Source: Clostridium akagii DSM 12554 (GTDB lineage Bacteria; Bacillota; Clostridia; Clostridiales; Clostridiaceae). From it: a stretch of DNA of 64,000 bases. Position 1 is the first letter of the stretch. The number at the start of each line of letters is the position of its first letter. The notes beneath the pieces are model-generated. The model saw nothing but the letters and a program-made list of their open reading frames with translations, was not told the DNA's origin and ran no database searches. Location: assembly GCF_000686725.1 (NCBI RefSeq), contig NZ_KK366008.1:200074-264073 (forward strand). The letters are read 5' to 3'. Position numbers and translations under genes: made by a program. Below are positions 1 to 8,286 of the stretch, piece after piece.

Positions 1-1673
1 GGAATGCACAACTTCATAAGATTATTAGGATAATATTCATACAAGTTTTCTCCTAATTTTTTTCCAAAAGTTTTAAAATAGAATTCATAAATTTCACTAT
101 TAAGAACATATAAAAGATATTCATATGTAAATGGTGCGCTTTCTTTAAGAATCAATGCATAAACGTCCGCACTAAAAAAACTTCCCTTGTCTAAAGCAAA
201 ACGATTGTTTTCTGATTTGTATGGTAAAACAATTTTTGTCCCTTGAAATATATCTTTATTTCTTCCCCATTGTAACTCATACCATTTTCTGATACCATTT
301 TTACACTCTCTCCTATTAAGAAGCTTTTCTTTATATTCACTTATGTGCCTAATTGAATTACAGTATTCATCTTCATTTTCAATGCCATCTGAATAAATTA
401 AATACTTATCCTTTTGAACCACTCCATATTTACTAATATAACTGCTCTTTATCCATGGTCTTAAAAGATCAGTTTCAATATTTTCTAGTCTTACCGTTTC
501 ACTGTCAACAATAAATGCCTTGTCGCAGCCAGTTATAATTCCTTGAAAGCTATCACATATATTTGACAAACTAGTAAAACTATTTTTTTCGATTTTGTTT
601 ATTATGTCCCTTTCCCTTTGGTTTCTGAGTATCCAACCATTATTGTTTAAAAGATTTTTCTTAATATAAAAACTGTTGTATTCTTTTCCCTGTTCCATAA
701 ATAGGGATTTATAGAAATCATATTTATTTTTTCCTTTAGTAACCTTTGGTTTTATTACTTCTATTTCTTTGTCAACGTTTTGCTCATTTTTTAAAAAGAT
801 TATAACTGGGTCTATTCCTGCACCTTTAAAAGGTCTTATACCATAAAAATCCACTATTTTTTCAATAGAACACAACTCTTTTAAAATTTTTCTAAGTACC
901 TCCCCGCTTGGAGATTCAAGAAAATATCTTGAGGTTATGAATGAAAGTTTGCCACCTTTTACCAAATTGAGGAGTGATTTTTGAAAAAAGCAGTATGAAA
1001 TATCACCTTTGTCCTTATATATTTCTTTATACATATTTTTTAGTTTAACACTGTAATCCCTATCCACTGATTTATGTCCCACATATGGTGGATTACTTAT
1101 ATATATATCAAATTTATTTTCAAGCGTCTCTATAAGAAAATCTTTTTTAATAAAATTGCATGAATTTACGTGATCACTTATAACATATAGATCAATCTGC
1201 AAAATTTTTAATGCATTCTCATCTATATCAAATCCATATAAATTATTATTAATAATGTGAGCAGAAATATCTTTTTTTATTAAATTAATATTATTTTCCA
1301 AATTTATTTTTTCTAAATTTTCGTTATATATTTTATATAGAATCCCAAAACATGAAATTAACATATTTCCTGAACCGCAGGCAGGATCTACTATTTTAAT
1401 AAATGGATTTTTAATTATGTCTTCTTTAGTCACTGTATTTTTTATAATATAATCAGCTATCTCACACGGAGTATAAACTACTCCATTTTCTTTATTTAAT
1501 TTAACAAGCTCATAATAAAAAATAGAAAATAATTCATCCTGTGCCATTTTCATTTTATTTTTATAGCTTTCAATACCTATTTTTTTATAGATACCATCTA
1601 TTGGTGCCAATATTAAGTTATATATTTCGTCAATTTGTTCCATAAAACTGTCTATCATTTCAAAAAACCCCAT
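1..1673 (-). CDS. Eco57I/TaqI-type adenine-specific DNA methyltransferase, N-terminal part (runs off the window)
   Basis: This reading frame is open from an ATG at 1673 to the window edge, giving 557 visible residues with no stop, so the C-terminus is missing. About residue 93 it shows the SAM-binding motif VDPACGSGNML, and near residue 193 the amino-methyltransferase motif SNPPYVGHKS, which together indicate an N6-adenine methylase. From about residue 370 (FQGIITGCDKAF) to LYEYYPNNLMK at the edge it resembles the TaqI-like target-recognition domain. Eco57I-family proteins may be methylase only or fused restriction-methylation enzymes; the visible part has only methylase and specificity regions. 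The first ATG lacks a clear ribosome site; ATG 1658, preceded by GGGG, is an alternative start. No partner nuclease is visible. It is divergent from the gene at 1767. Confidence 0.85.
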   Translation of the reverse strand, partial: MGFFEMIDSFMEQIDEIYNLILAPIDGIYKKIGIESYKNKMKMAQDELFSIFYYELVKLNKENGVVYTPCEIADYIIKNTVTKEDIIKNPFIKIVDPACGSGNMLISCFGILYKIYNENLEKINLENNINLIKKDISAHIINNNLYGFDIDENALKILQIDLYVISDHVNSCNFIKKDFLIETLENKFDIYISNPPYVGHKSVDRDYSVKLKNMYKEIYKDKGDISYCFFQKSLLNLVKGGKLSFITSRYFLESPSGEVLRKILKELCSIEKIVDFYGIRPFKGAGIDPVIIFLKNEQNVDKEIEVIKPKVTKGKNKYDFYKSLFMEQGKEYNSFYIKKNLLNNNGWILRNQRERDIINKIEKNSFTSLSNICDSFQGIITGCDKAFIVDSETVRLENIETDLLRPWIKSSYISKYGVVQKDKYLIYSDGIENEDEYCNSIRHISEYKEKLLNRRECKNGIRKWYELQWGRNKDIFQGTKIVLPYKSENNRFALDKGSFFSADVYALILKESAPFTYEYLLYVLNSEIYEFYFKTFGKKLGENLYEYYPNNLMKLCI

Positions 1674-1766
1674 CGTATATTTATAGAAACTATGTACAAA
1701 ATATTATAGACTATAATAACAGTTTATACAACTTTATAGAATTTTATTGGGAAGGAGACATCACAT

Positions 1767-2588
1767 ATGAAAAAATTAATAATCCCTTTAAGTATAGTTT
1801 TAGCATTAACTTCAACTGGATATTGTAACGGAAATGAACTTCCTCATTTAGGCTTTCCTAAAAGCTCTTACTCATTTTATAATAGCACCGATATAAATAC
1901 TAAAGAGCATAGCTGGTATTTTCTTCCTGAAAAAGATGAAGTTCCTTCCAGAGCTGAGACCAGTAGCATAGAACTATTAAAGAAATATAATGGTTATTAT
2001 TTAGGTGATACAAAACATAAGTATATATATCTTACCTTTGATGAAGGTTATGAAAATGGATACACTGGCAAGATGTTAGATGTATTGAAATCAAATAATG
2101 TAAAGGCCGCTTTTTTTGTCACTGTACCCTATATAAAATCTAATGCTGCTTTAGTAAAACGTATGGCTTCTGAAGGTAATTTAGTCTGTAATCATTCAAA
2201 CACACACCCATCTATGGCTAAAATAACTGATGAGAAAAAATTTGCCTTAGAACTTAAATCCACTGAAGAAGCCTATAAGGAAGCTACAGGTTATGAAATG
2301 AGCAAGTTTTTCAGGCCACCTATGGGAAAATACAGTGAACTTTCCTTGCATTACACTGATAAACTTGGTTATAAAACTGTATTTTGGAGTCTAGCTTACA
2401 GAGATTGGCTAAAAGATGATCAGCCTAATCCTGAAAGAGCAAAAAATTTACTTCTTAAAAGAACACATCCAGGTGGCATATATCTTTTGCATGCAGTTTC
2501 AAAGACAAATGCAGTAATACTTGATTCATTAATCAAGGAATGGAAATCAAAAGGTTATGAATTTAAGACACTTAATGACTTGCATTAA
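1767..2588 (+). CDS. pdaA: PdaA-like delta-lactam-biosynthetic polysaccharide deacetylase
   Basis: This is an extracytoplasmic NodB-family deacetylase. It has a Sec-type signal segment (about residues 1-20) and the motif TFDEGYENGYT (residues 90-100), which is the PdaA variant of the NodB TFDDG motif. Putative metal ligands are D92, H143 and H147 (NHSNTHPS); RPPMGKYSE (183-191) and LLHAVS (around H242) complete the active site. In Bacillus, PdaA removes the acetyl group from N-acetylmuramic acid during formation of muramic delta-lactam in spore cortex, which fits a spore-former. The length of 273 residues is normal for the family. The start is well placed, with GGAAGGAGA 8 nt upstream. No terminator is seen after it. 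The PdaA name rests on motif similarity; other roles for this deacetylase cannot be excluded. Confidence 0.85.
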   Translation: MKKLIIPLSIVLALTSTGYCNGNELPHLGFPKSSYSFYNSTDINTKEHSWYFLPEKDEVPSRAETSSIELLKKYNGYYLGDTKHKYIYLTFDEGYENGYTGKMLDVLKSNNVKAAFFVTVPYIKSNAALVKRMASEGNLVCNHSNTHPSMAKITDEKKFALELKSTEEAYKEATGYEMSKFFRPPMGKYSELSLHYTDKLGYKTVFWSLAYRDWLKDDQPNPERAKNLLLKRTHPGGIYLLHAVSKTNAVILDSLIKEWKSKGYEFKTLNDLH

Positions 2589-2622
2589 TACTTGTGAAAA
2601 TTTTTTAAGACTCCTCACTCTC

Positions 2623-2651
2623 TTGTAATAGTGTTAAAAAGATAATATAAT
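2623..2651 (+). promoter_or_regulatory. Sigma-A-type promoter for the GNAT gene
   Basis: A -35 of TTGTAA (2623-2628) and a perfect -10 TATAAT (2646-2651) are separated by 17 bp, 40 nt before the start codon at 2691. Confidence 0.6.
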
Positions 2652-2690
2652 TATTTTAATACTATTTTCATTGAATGAAGGGAGCACAAA

Positions 2691-3203
2691 ATGATAAGAG
2701 ATGCAACGGATAAAGATTTGATTGATATTTTGGATATATATAATGATGCAATATTAAATACAACTGCAATTTACGACTATAAGCCTCACACATTAGAAGA
2801 AAGGAAGGAATGGTATAAAAATAAAAAAGATGCTGGATATCCACTTTTAGTTTTCGAGGCGGACAATAAGGCTGTTGCATTTGCCACTTTTGGTCCTTTT
2901 AGATCATGGCCTGCCTATAAATACTCCATAGAACATTCCGTGTATGTCCATAAAGACTATAGAAAAAATGGCATTGGAGAAATGCTAACTAAGGAGCTAA
3001 TTAAAATTGCCAGTGACATGGGCTATGCTATAATTGTTGCAGGCATAGATGCCGATAATAAGAAAAGTATAAAACTCCATGAAAAGTTAGGTTTTAAATG
3101 CTCAGGTACTATAACCAAGGCAGGCTATAAATTTGGTAAATGGCTTGACCTTACCTTTTTTCAGCTAGAATTAATTGGACCATCAAACCCTATAGAGGAA
3201 TAA
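2691..3203 (+). CDS. GNAT N-acetyltransferase, phosphinothricin-acetyltransferase-like
   Basis: This 170-residue protein is a single GNAT domain. The acetyl-CoA pyrophosphate loop is RKNGIG (residues 91-96), preceded by the strand HSVYVHKDY and followed by the family segment DADNKKSIKLHEKLGF. The N-terminus (IRDATDKDLIDILDIYNDA) and the central LVFEADNKAVAFATFGPFR match the Pat/MnaT subgroup, which acetylates phosphinothricin, methionine sulfoximine or similar small amines; the real substrate is not known. GGGAG lies 6 nt before the ATG and a good promoter lies upstream. It probably forms its own transcription unit and converges on the cyclodeaminase gene. Confidence 0.85.
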   Translation: MIRDATDKDLIDILDIYNDAILNTTAIYDYKPHTLEERKEWYKNKKDAGYPLLVFEADNKAVAFATFGPFRSWPAYKYSIEHSVYVHKDYRKNGIGEMLTKELIKIASDMGYAIIVAGIDADNKKSIKLHEKLGFKCSGTITKAGYKFGKWLDLTFFQLELIGPSNPIEE

Positions 3204-3222
3204 GTGTTTTGTTACAACTTGA

Positions 3223-3282
3223 AAGGTACAAGCTTGAAATGTTAAGTAAGTTAACTTGCTTATTAATTGAAGCTTGTACCTT
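3223..3282. terminator. Long inverted repeat between convergent genes
   Basis: A perfect 13-bp inverted repeat (AAGGTACAAGCTT at 3223-3235 and its complement at 3270-3282) encloses a second weaker palindrome around 3245-3262. It sits between two converging genes. The U tracts are poor, so it may be a weak bidirectional terminator. Confidence 0.5.
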
Positions 3283-3295
3283 ATCATTTGTGACT

Positions 3296-3931
3296 CTATA
3301 TGTCTTGGTATACCTTTTTCAAAATCATATTTTTTCTTTTCTCACTATGCATTAACAATTTAGTGGACGTGAATTTAAATTCATTTTTCAAATTTTCATC
3401 CTTAATCCCTGATAGGTTTATGCTTATGTTCAAAACTGCAGTTTCTATTACTGAGTGATTAAATATAGCAGCAACACCTGCATCTGACATTACATTTTTA
3501 TTCCCATATTTACAAGCCACATCAATCATTTCATATAGTCGAGTTGCTTTTTTTGCAAGTTCCATTGGTACACTAGCTGCAAGCTTATAACCTTGTTGTA
3601 TCTTTTCGCTTCTGGCTATTTTTTCTTCTTCAGTTACTTTAGACAGTTTGTAGGCTGCAATTATTTTCGAGAAAGCTTCAGCATCCTTGTCTATAAACGT
3701 AAGAAACTCTTCTTTTACATTTTTCACTTCATTAAGGCTCTCTAATATATGAGTTTTTGTCATTTCATCATATTCCTCAAAAATCTTTTTTCCTGTAGTA
3801 AGATTAAAAACCATAGCGGTAAGAGAAGCAGCTAGGGCCGCACTTAGAGCTGCTACCCCGCCTCCACCTGGTACTGGCTTTTCACTAGAAAGAACATCTG
3901 TGAACTCAGTTATAGTCATATTTTCAAACAT
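3296..3931 (-). CDS. Cyclodeaminase/cyclohydrolase family protein (FTCD C-terminal domain, FchA-like)
   Basis: The 211-residue protein matches the formiminotransferase-cyclodeaminase C-terminal family. It carries the signature KPVPGGGGVAALSAALA near the N-terminus and is helical throughout, as the family is. Members either remove ammonia from formimino-tetrahydrofolate or act as methenyl-tetrahydrofolate cyclohydrolase (FchA) in clostridial one-carbon metabolism. No other folate or histidine-degradation gene is nearby, so the exact reaction is open. I chose ATG 3931 because GAGAG lies 8 nt upstream; the GTG at 3940 overlaps that site. The gene appears monocistronic. Confidence 0.8.
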   Translation of the reverse strand: MFENMTITEFTDVLSSEKPVPGGGGVAALSAALAASLTAMVFNLTTGKKIFEEYDEMTKTHILESLNEVKNVKEEFLTFIDKDAEAFSKIIAAYKLSKVTEEEKIARSEKIQQGYKLAASVPMELAKKATRLYEMIDVACKYGNKNVMSDAGVAAIFNHSVIETAVLNISINLSGIKDENLKNEFKFTSTKLLMHSEKRKNMILKKVYQDI

Positions 3932-4062
3932 TTTATGCACTCTCTTTCGTATAAGTCATTTTCAAAAAAATATCTAATCCATACACTCTAGCTTATTTTC
4001 ATTAAAATATCTTATAATGTATTTCTATTAGATAATATTTTATCACAGGTACATATTTATTT

Positions 4063-4108
4063 AAAGTAAAAACCTATAAAAATTATAATTTTCATAGGTT
4101 TTTGCTTT
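4063..4108 (-). terminator. Terminator after the YkcB-like gene
   Basis: A near-perfect hairpin of about 22 bp per arm (AAAGTAAAAACCTAT at the left, its complement at the right) lies just after the stop of the minus-strand gene that ends at 4136. Oligo-U is supplied by the AT-rich arm. Confidence 0.7.
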
Positions 4109-4135
4109 AAACATATCATATATGGTAATTTACTT

Positions 4136-6319
4136 TTATTTACTTGTTGAACTATCAGTGTAGGCTTTTAAATCATATAATTGCTGAGATGAATTCATGC
4201 CTCCTTGCTCACTTGAAGTTTTAGTTTTTGAATCAGAACTACTTGCTTTGGTGGTTGTTGTATTAACAGTACCACTAGTTATATTACTACTTGTCTTACT
4301 AGCATCACTATATAAACTTGATGACACCAGTTTCCCAGTTTTTTTAACCCAAGTCATAATATCTGAGCTAGAAGTTCCTCCACCCATTCCGCCAGCCATT
4401 ACATATCTTATTTCTCCACTTTTAACCATCTGTTTAAACTGGGCCAGAGTAACTATTTTATCACTCCCTAAAAATCCACCAAGAGACATTACAGGCTCTC
4501 CAGTGCTAATTATTATATCTGCTGCAGAACTTGATGAATTAACTACTAGTAGATATTTTTGACTAGCTGATTTATTTTTCTCAAGTAAACTTATAAGTTT
4601 TGTGCTACTGCTACTATCACTACTACCCATTCCACCACTTTGAGTTCCAGAAAGTAATTCTAGTCCAGCTGCTGGGAAAGAGCTGCTAAGTTTTGTAAAT
4701 AGCACCGCAGATGAACCAACAAGTGGTGTTATTGTCATTCCAACTAATGCCAAGCTTATTAAAATTTTCCTAAGTTTTAGCGCTGGATCTATTCCTTGTT
4801 CCCCCTCTGTTTTCTTCCTAATATTTAACGCCCCAAGTATTATAGAAGATATTACACATAACAATGCTACTAAAACAATCAATACTTTGATTATATTTGA
4901 ATAACTAATGAAATAATAAAGCATCAATAAATGTGTGGCTCCGGTTAACAATAATGCCACTGGTAATAGCCATGCTTTCCGTGTACCTTCTTTATATAAT
5001 TCCCATAATGCTACAATTCCAATTCCGGCTAGTGCTGCTGTTGGTGGTGCAAGCATTGTTAAATAATATGAATGAAATGTTCCAGTGTTGAAACTAAAGT
5101 ATAAAAATTCTGGTGAAAACCAAGCAAACCACATTACAATAGATTGTTTTCTCTTATTATTTAATAAAAATCTTAGTTTTTCCTTTATAAATACTGCAAT
5201 AAATCCAAAAATCGCTAATGGAATAAACCAAACTATTTGATCCGAAAGTATGCTTTTCAAAAATAATCTTGTTAGTCCTGAGGTAATCTCCCCACCAAAT
5301 GTACCTTGAAGTTGCGATGAACTACTGCCACTGCCACCTTGCATTCCATTTGGCATAGTACCACTGGGCTTTGGTACGCCACTTGGCATAGTGCCACTTG
5401 GCGCTGTGCCACCACCTTGCATTCCACTTGGAGCTTTGCCGCCACTTGGCATTCCACTTGGAGCTTTGCCACCACTTGGCATTCCGCTTGGCATAGTACC
5501 GCCACCGCCGCCGGCAGTTTTAGATGAACTACTTAATGAAAATCTTTCACTTCCATTATGTCCAACTATAAGCTCTGTAACTGTGTTGTTTGTACTGCTA
5601 TCTACATATGGTCTACTTGATGCAGGTACTGCATCAACAATTAGTGCCCAAGAAAAAGAAACTCCTAGTAGAATCACTGTGCAAATAAGAAGATGTGCTA
5701 TTCTCTTTTTTAAGGATATAGCATTTGAAAGCAAATATGTTAAGTACAAAGCTGGAATTACTAAATATGCTTCGGTCATCTTAACATTAAAGCCAAGTCC
5801 TACAAATACCATACTTAATATTAGATATTTAAGTTTACCTTTTTCTGCTGCAATTAAAAGTGCCCAGCAAGCAAGTAATAAAAATAATATAAGTATATTA
5901 TCTATGGTATTATTTCTACTTACTGCCACAAAAACTGGTGTTATTGCAAGAAATAATGCTGAAAGAAGCCCTGCTACGCTGCCAAATGATTTTTTAACTA
6001 AATGATGTACTAATATAACGGAAATTACCCCCGCTAGTGCTGATGGTAAAAGTATACTTACACCACTAAAGCCAAATATTTTAGCTGAAATTGCTTGTAG
6101 CCAAAATCCTAAAGGTGGCTTATCTATTGTTACAAATCCTGCTGGATCAAAAGATACAAAGAATAAATTTTTCCAGCTTAAAGTCATACTTTTTACAGCT
6201 GCTGCATAATAAGCATTTCCATATCCCTCTATACTTAAATTTCCAAAATTTAATATTGCAGATAATACTACAATAATGCCTAGCGCAATATTGTTTTTTG
6301 TAAATTTTATTTTCTTCAT
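4136..6319 (-). CDS. GT39-family membrane glycosyltransferase, YkcB/ArnT-like
   Basis: This 727-residue protein is a GT-C fold integral membrane enzyme. About eleven hydrophobic segments span residues 10-550, with the loop motif FVTIDKPPLGFWLQ near residue 55, typical of PMT/ArnT-like enzymes that use undecaprenyl-phosphate sugars as donors outside the membrane. Between residues about 270 and 330 a Gly/Pro/Ser/Met-rich tract with repeated PSGGKAPSGM units is inserted. A soluble C-terminal domain (about 546-675, with STGEPVMSLGGFLGSD) followed by a Ser/Thr/Lys-rich tail resembles the YkcA/B C-terminal domain. I take ATG 6319, with GGGAGAG 7 nt upstream; an in-frame ATG at 6376 would fall on the predicted transcription start. 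The acceptor is unknown. The DPM-like synthase that supplies such enzymes is about 12 kb away in this window. Confidence 0.85.
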   Translation of the reverse strand: MKKIKFTKNNIALGIIVVLSAILNFGNLSIEGYGNAYYAAAVKSMTLSWKNLFFVSFDPAGFVTIDKPPLGFWLQAISAKIFGFSGVSILLPSALAGVISVILVHHLVKKSFGSVAGLLSALFLAITPVFVAVSRNNTIDNILILFLLLACWALLIAAEKGKLKYLILSMVFVGLGFNVKMTEAYLVIPALYLTYLLSNAISLKKRIAHLLICTVILLGVSFSWALIVDAVPASSRPYVDSSTNNTVTELIVGHNGSERFSLSSSSKTAGGGGGTMPSGMPSGGKAPSGMPSGGKAPSGMQGGGTAPSGTMPSGVPKPSGTMPNGMQGGSGSSSSQLQGTFGGEITSGLTRLFLKSILSDQIVWFIPLAIFGFIAVFIKEKLRFLLNNKRKQSIVMWFAWFSPEFLYFSFNTGTFHSYYLTMLAPPTAALAGIGIVALWELYKEGTRKAWLLPVALLLTGATHLLMLYYFISYSNIIKVLIVLVALLCVISSIILGALNIRKKTEGEQGIDPALKLRKILISLALVGMTITPLVGSSAVLFTKLSSSFPAAGLELLSGTQSGGMGSSDSSSSTKLISLLEKNKSASQKYLLVVNSSSSAADIIISTGEPVMSLGGFLGSDKIVTLAQFKQMVKSGEIRYVMAGGMGGGTSSSDIMTWVKKTGKLVSSSLYSDASKTSSNITSGTVNTTTTKASSSDSKTKTSSEQGGMNSSQQLYDLKAYTDSSTSK
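5341..5510 (-). repeat. Coding tandem repeat in the YkcB-like gene
   Basis: Two adjacent 30-bp copies (5421-5450 and 5451-5480) differ at one base, with degenerate copies on both sides. They encode repeating Pro-Ser-Gly-Gly-Lys-Ala-Pro-Ser-Gly-Met. The unit is a multiple of three, so gain or loss of copies would keep the frame. Confidence 0.8.
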
Positions 6320-6382
6320 TTTACCACTCTCCCAGTTTCTTACTCTAAATAATATATTAATTATTTTCTTACCCATTTATAA

Positions 6383-6437
6383 AGTATATCAACTGTTTAT
6401 GGCACAAATATCAAATCATCATGTGAACTTTATGTGA
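6383..6437 (-). promoter_or_regulatory. Activator-type promoter of the YkcB-like gene
   Basis: On the minus strand a TCACAT direct repeat with an 11-bp period (19-bp box, 6419-6437) is followed 7 nt later by a poor -35 (ATATTT, 6406-6411), 17 bp and a -10 of TATACT (6383-6388). The same arrangement with the same spacings precedes the neighbouring GT-C gene (8124-8178). An 11-bp direct repeat beside a weak -35 is typical of OmpR/PhoB-family response-regulator sites. The regulator is not identified. Confidence 0.6.
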
Positions 6438-6464
6438 TTTATAAAGTTCACATAATGATTTGAT
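6410..6464. repeat. 24-bp inverted repeat between the two GT-C genes
   Basis: The arms 6410-6433 and 6441-6464 pair with one mismatch around a 7-nt spacer. The repeat contains the TCACAT box of the downstream promoter and lies 11 nt after the stop of the upstream gene, so it may act as terminator, operator or both. No strong U tract follows it. Confidence 0.7.
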
Positions 6465-6474
6465 GATACCTTAC

Positions 6475-8070
6475 CTAATCACTAATGATAAAGTCTTTAC
6501 TTTTTTTCAATGTTAGATCAATTCCCACTTTAGCAAGATAAGCAAAACCTAATACATTCAAAAGTGATGTTAATATTAATACAGGAGTATAACCAATTAC
6601 ATTTACTCCGCTAAGAACGTCCTGTGTATTAACATATATTGTTAAAGTAAACATTGCTGATAAAAATAACAATCTCCTATCCTTGGAATATATATAGGCT
6701 AAAATAGATATAGCAACTGCTGTAAACATATATCTTTCATGCATTCCTACTGAAAAATTAAATACTCCAACTATTTCAACTAATGTAGCTATAAAAATAG
6801 CTGATTTGTCCTTACCTTTGATATATATATATCCTGAGAAAATTGTAACTAATACTATTGCAATCATGCCCCAAGTATGATAATCAAAAATAAAAAAAGT
6901 TGAAAAATAATTAGTACGATTTGCTCCAATCAAGCTATAAAAGTTAAATGCATTATCTGAAGCATATGGATATTCAGATGCCTCGCTAATATACAACTTA
7001 AAAATCCACATAATACCTTGGGTCATAGAAAATGGAATTATTACTATAAGTCCAGTTATTATTCCTGTTATAACAGACTTCAAAATAGTTTTTATATCAT
7101 TGCCTTTGATATATGCAAATAACAATATTGGTAAAAATATTATTCCTTGTGGTTTCATAAATACTGCTAAAGCAAAAAATATAGTTGAAAATATAATCTT
7201 ATCTTCTGATAGGAAAAATAACGCCAGCATGATTAGTAATGTAAAAAACGAGTCAACCTGACCCCAAATTGTTGAATTAATTAGTATTGCAGGATTAAAA
7301 ATATAAGCCGCTGCTAAAATAATACCAATTTCTTTTGAAACACGAGTTTTAGATGTTTTATAAATCAAATATCCGGATAAAACATCTGTTATTATAGATG
7401 GTAATTTAAGAAGCAAAGGATAATAGTTGCCAAGTATAGATATTTTAGAAATTTTACCGATTATATATAATACATATAAATATAAAGGTGGATAATCTAC
7501 CGATGTTTTATTTTCATATACTTTTAGGAGATTACTCGATACAGTATTAGCCCAACCCCTAAATGTACTTATATCAAATGACTGTCCATCAATTATTAGG
7601 GCTGATGCTGTACGTAATAAAAAGCCTATTACTAATATTCCAATTATAAGCACATGGATATTTTCTTTGCTTATTTTGATTTTCTTGTATACTATCAATA
7701 ATAATGCGCTTATAAATATAATAAAAAACATTACGGTATAAGCTATAAATGATGGCAAATATTTAGTACTAGAACTTGATGATGAATTCATGGTTCCCAT
7801 CCCAGCTCCGGGTTGTCCACTTTGTTGTGGTATATTTCCTTTATTTGATGGTGCCTTATTAGTGTTAGGTGTTTTTGGCTTTTGTAAATTAGATGTGTCG
7901 CCCCTACTAGCTTGAATGCTACCAGGTGGTCCCTGCTGCTGTCCCATTGATTGTGTATTTGAATTTGAGGCACTGTTATAATTGTATATCATGTACACAG
8001 ACAAGACTAATAGTATAGACGAAATAACTACTATAATTACTTTTACCATGTTTTTCTTCAAAATATTCAT
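6475..8070 (-). CDS. Gpi18-like GT-C membrane mannosyltransferase-family protein
   Basis: This 531-residue protein has an N-terminal membrane segment (about 9-28), a Gln/Pro/Ser/Asn-rich extracellular stretch (about 32-105), and then roughly ten membrane helices. Motifs typical of bacterial GT-C enzymes related to Gpi18/PIG-V are visible: DYPPLYLYVLY, NSTIWGQVDSF, MKPQGIIFLP and GMHERYMF. Such enzymes take a sugar from a polyprenyl-phosphate carrier on the outer face of the membrane; donor and acceptor are unknown here. AGGAGG lies 9 nt before the ATG. It shares its promoter design and its low-complexity extracellular insertion with the YkcB-like gene that follows, so the two probably work together, though each has its own promoter. 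Confidence 0.8.
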   Translation of the reverse strand: MNILKKNMVKVIIVVISSILLVLSVYMIYNYNSASNSNTQSMGQQQGPPGSIQASRGDTSNLQKPKTPNTNKAPSNKGNIPQQSGQPGAGMGTMNSSSSSSTKYLPSFIAYTVMFFIIFISALLLIVYKKIKISKENIHVLIIGILVIGFLLRTASALIIDGQSFDISTFRGWANTVSSNLLKVYENKTSVDYPPLYLYVLYIIGKISKISILGNYYPLLLKLPSIITDVLSGYLIYKTSKTRVSKEIGIILAAAYIFNPAILINSTIWGQVDSFFTLLIMLALFFLSEDKIIFSTIFFALAVFMKPQGIIFLPILLFAYIKGNDIKTILKSVITGIITGLIVIIPFSMTQGIMWIFKLYISEASEYPYASDNAFNFYSLIGANRTNYFSTFFIFDYHTWGMIAIVLVTIFSGYIYIKGKDKSAIFIATLVEIVGVFNFSVGMHERYMFTAVAISILAYIYSKDRRLLFLSAMFTLTIYVNTQDVLSGVNVIGYTPVLILTSLLNVLGFAYLAKVGIDLTLKKSKDFIISD

Positions 8071-8123
8071 TTATGATTACCTCCTACTTACTTTGTTATT
8101 TCTTTGATGATGCCTTATTACTA

Positions 8124-8178
8124 ATTATAAACATAAATTGTTGTTTTAATATGAAAGTTTCATGTGAATACTATGTGA
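8124..8178 (-). promoter_or_regulatory. Activator-type promoter of the Gpi18-like gene
   Basis: The 19-bp box at 8160-8178 (TCACAT repeated with an 11-bp period) is followed on the minus strand by 7 nt, a poor -35 (ATATTA, 8147-8152), 17 bp and a perfect -10 TATAAT (8124-8129). Sixteen of 19 box positions match the box at 6419-6437, and all spacings are equal. A further TCACAT lies just upstream. Confidence 0.6.
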
Positions 8179-8187
8179 TGTGATGAT

Positions 8188-8233
8188 AAAAAAGCTAGTA
8201 TGAATTTAATAAGGATTCATACTAGCTTTTTAT
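8188..8233 (-). terminator. Terminator after the nitroreductase gene
   Basis: An 18-bp arm (8188-8205, core GCTAGTATGAAT) pairs with 8215-8233 around a 9-nt loop, followed on the minus strand by a run of six U. It is a strong intrinsic terminator and is nearly symmetrical, so it may work in both directions. Confidence 0.85.
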
Positions 8234-8286
8234 TATCATATCATAAGTTTTTCCACTATTTCAGTTGCTTTGAGATTTTTAGTTTT

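Noticed and set aside
3932-3940. GTG 3940 as the start of the cyclodeaminase
   Set aside because: It overlaps the GAGAG ribosome site that serves ATG 3931.
5391-6005. Plus-strand open frame of about 200 codons opposite the YkcB-like gene
   Set aside because: It is the complement of low-complexity repeats and membrane helices and has no family features.
6320-6376. ATG 6376 as the start of the YkcB-like gene
   Set aside because: It falls at the predicted transcription start and lacks a ribosome site; ATG 6319 has GGGAGAG at the right distance.
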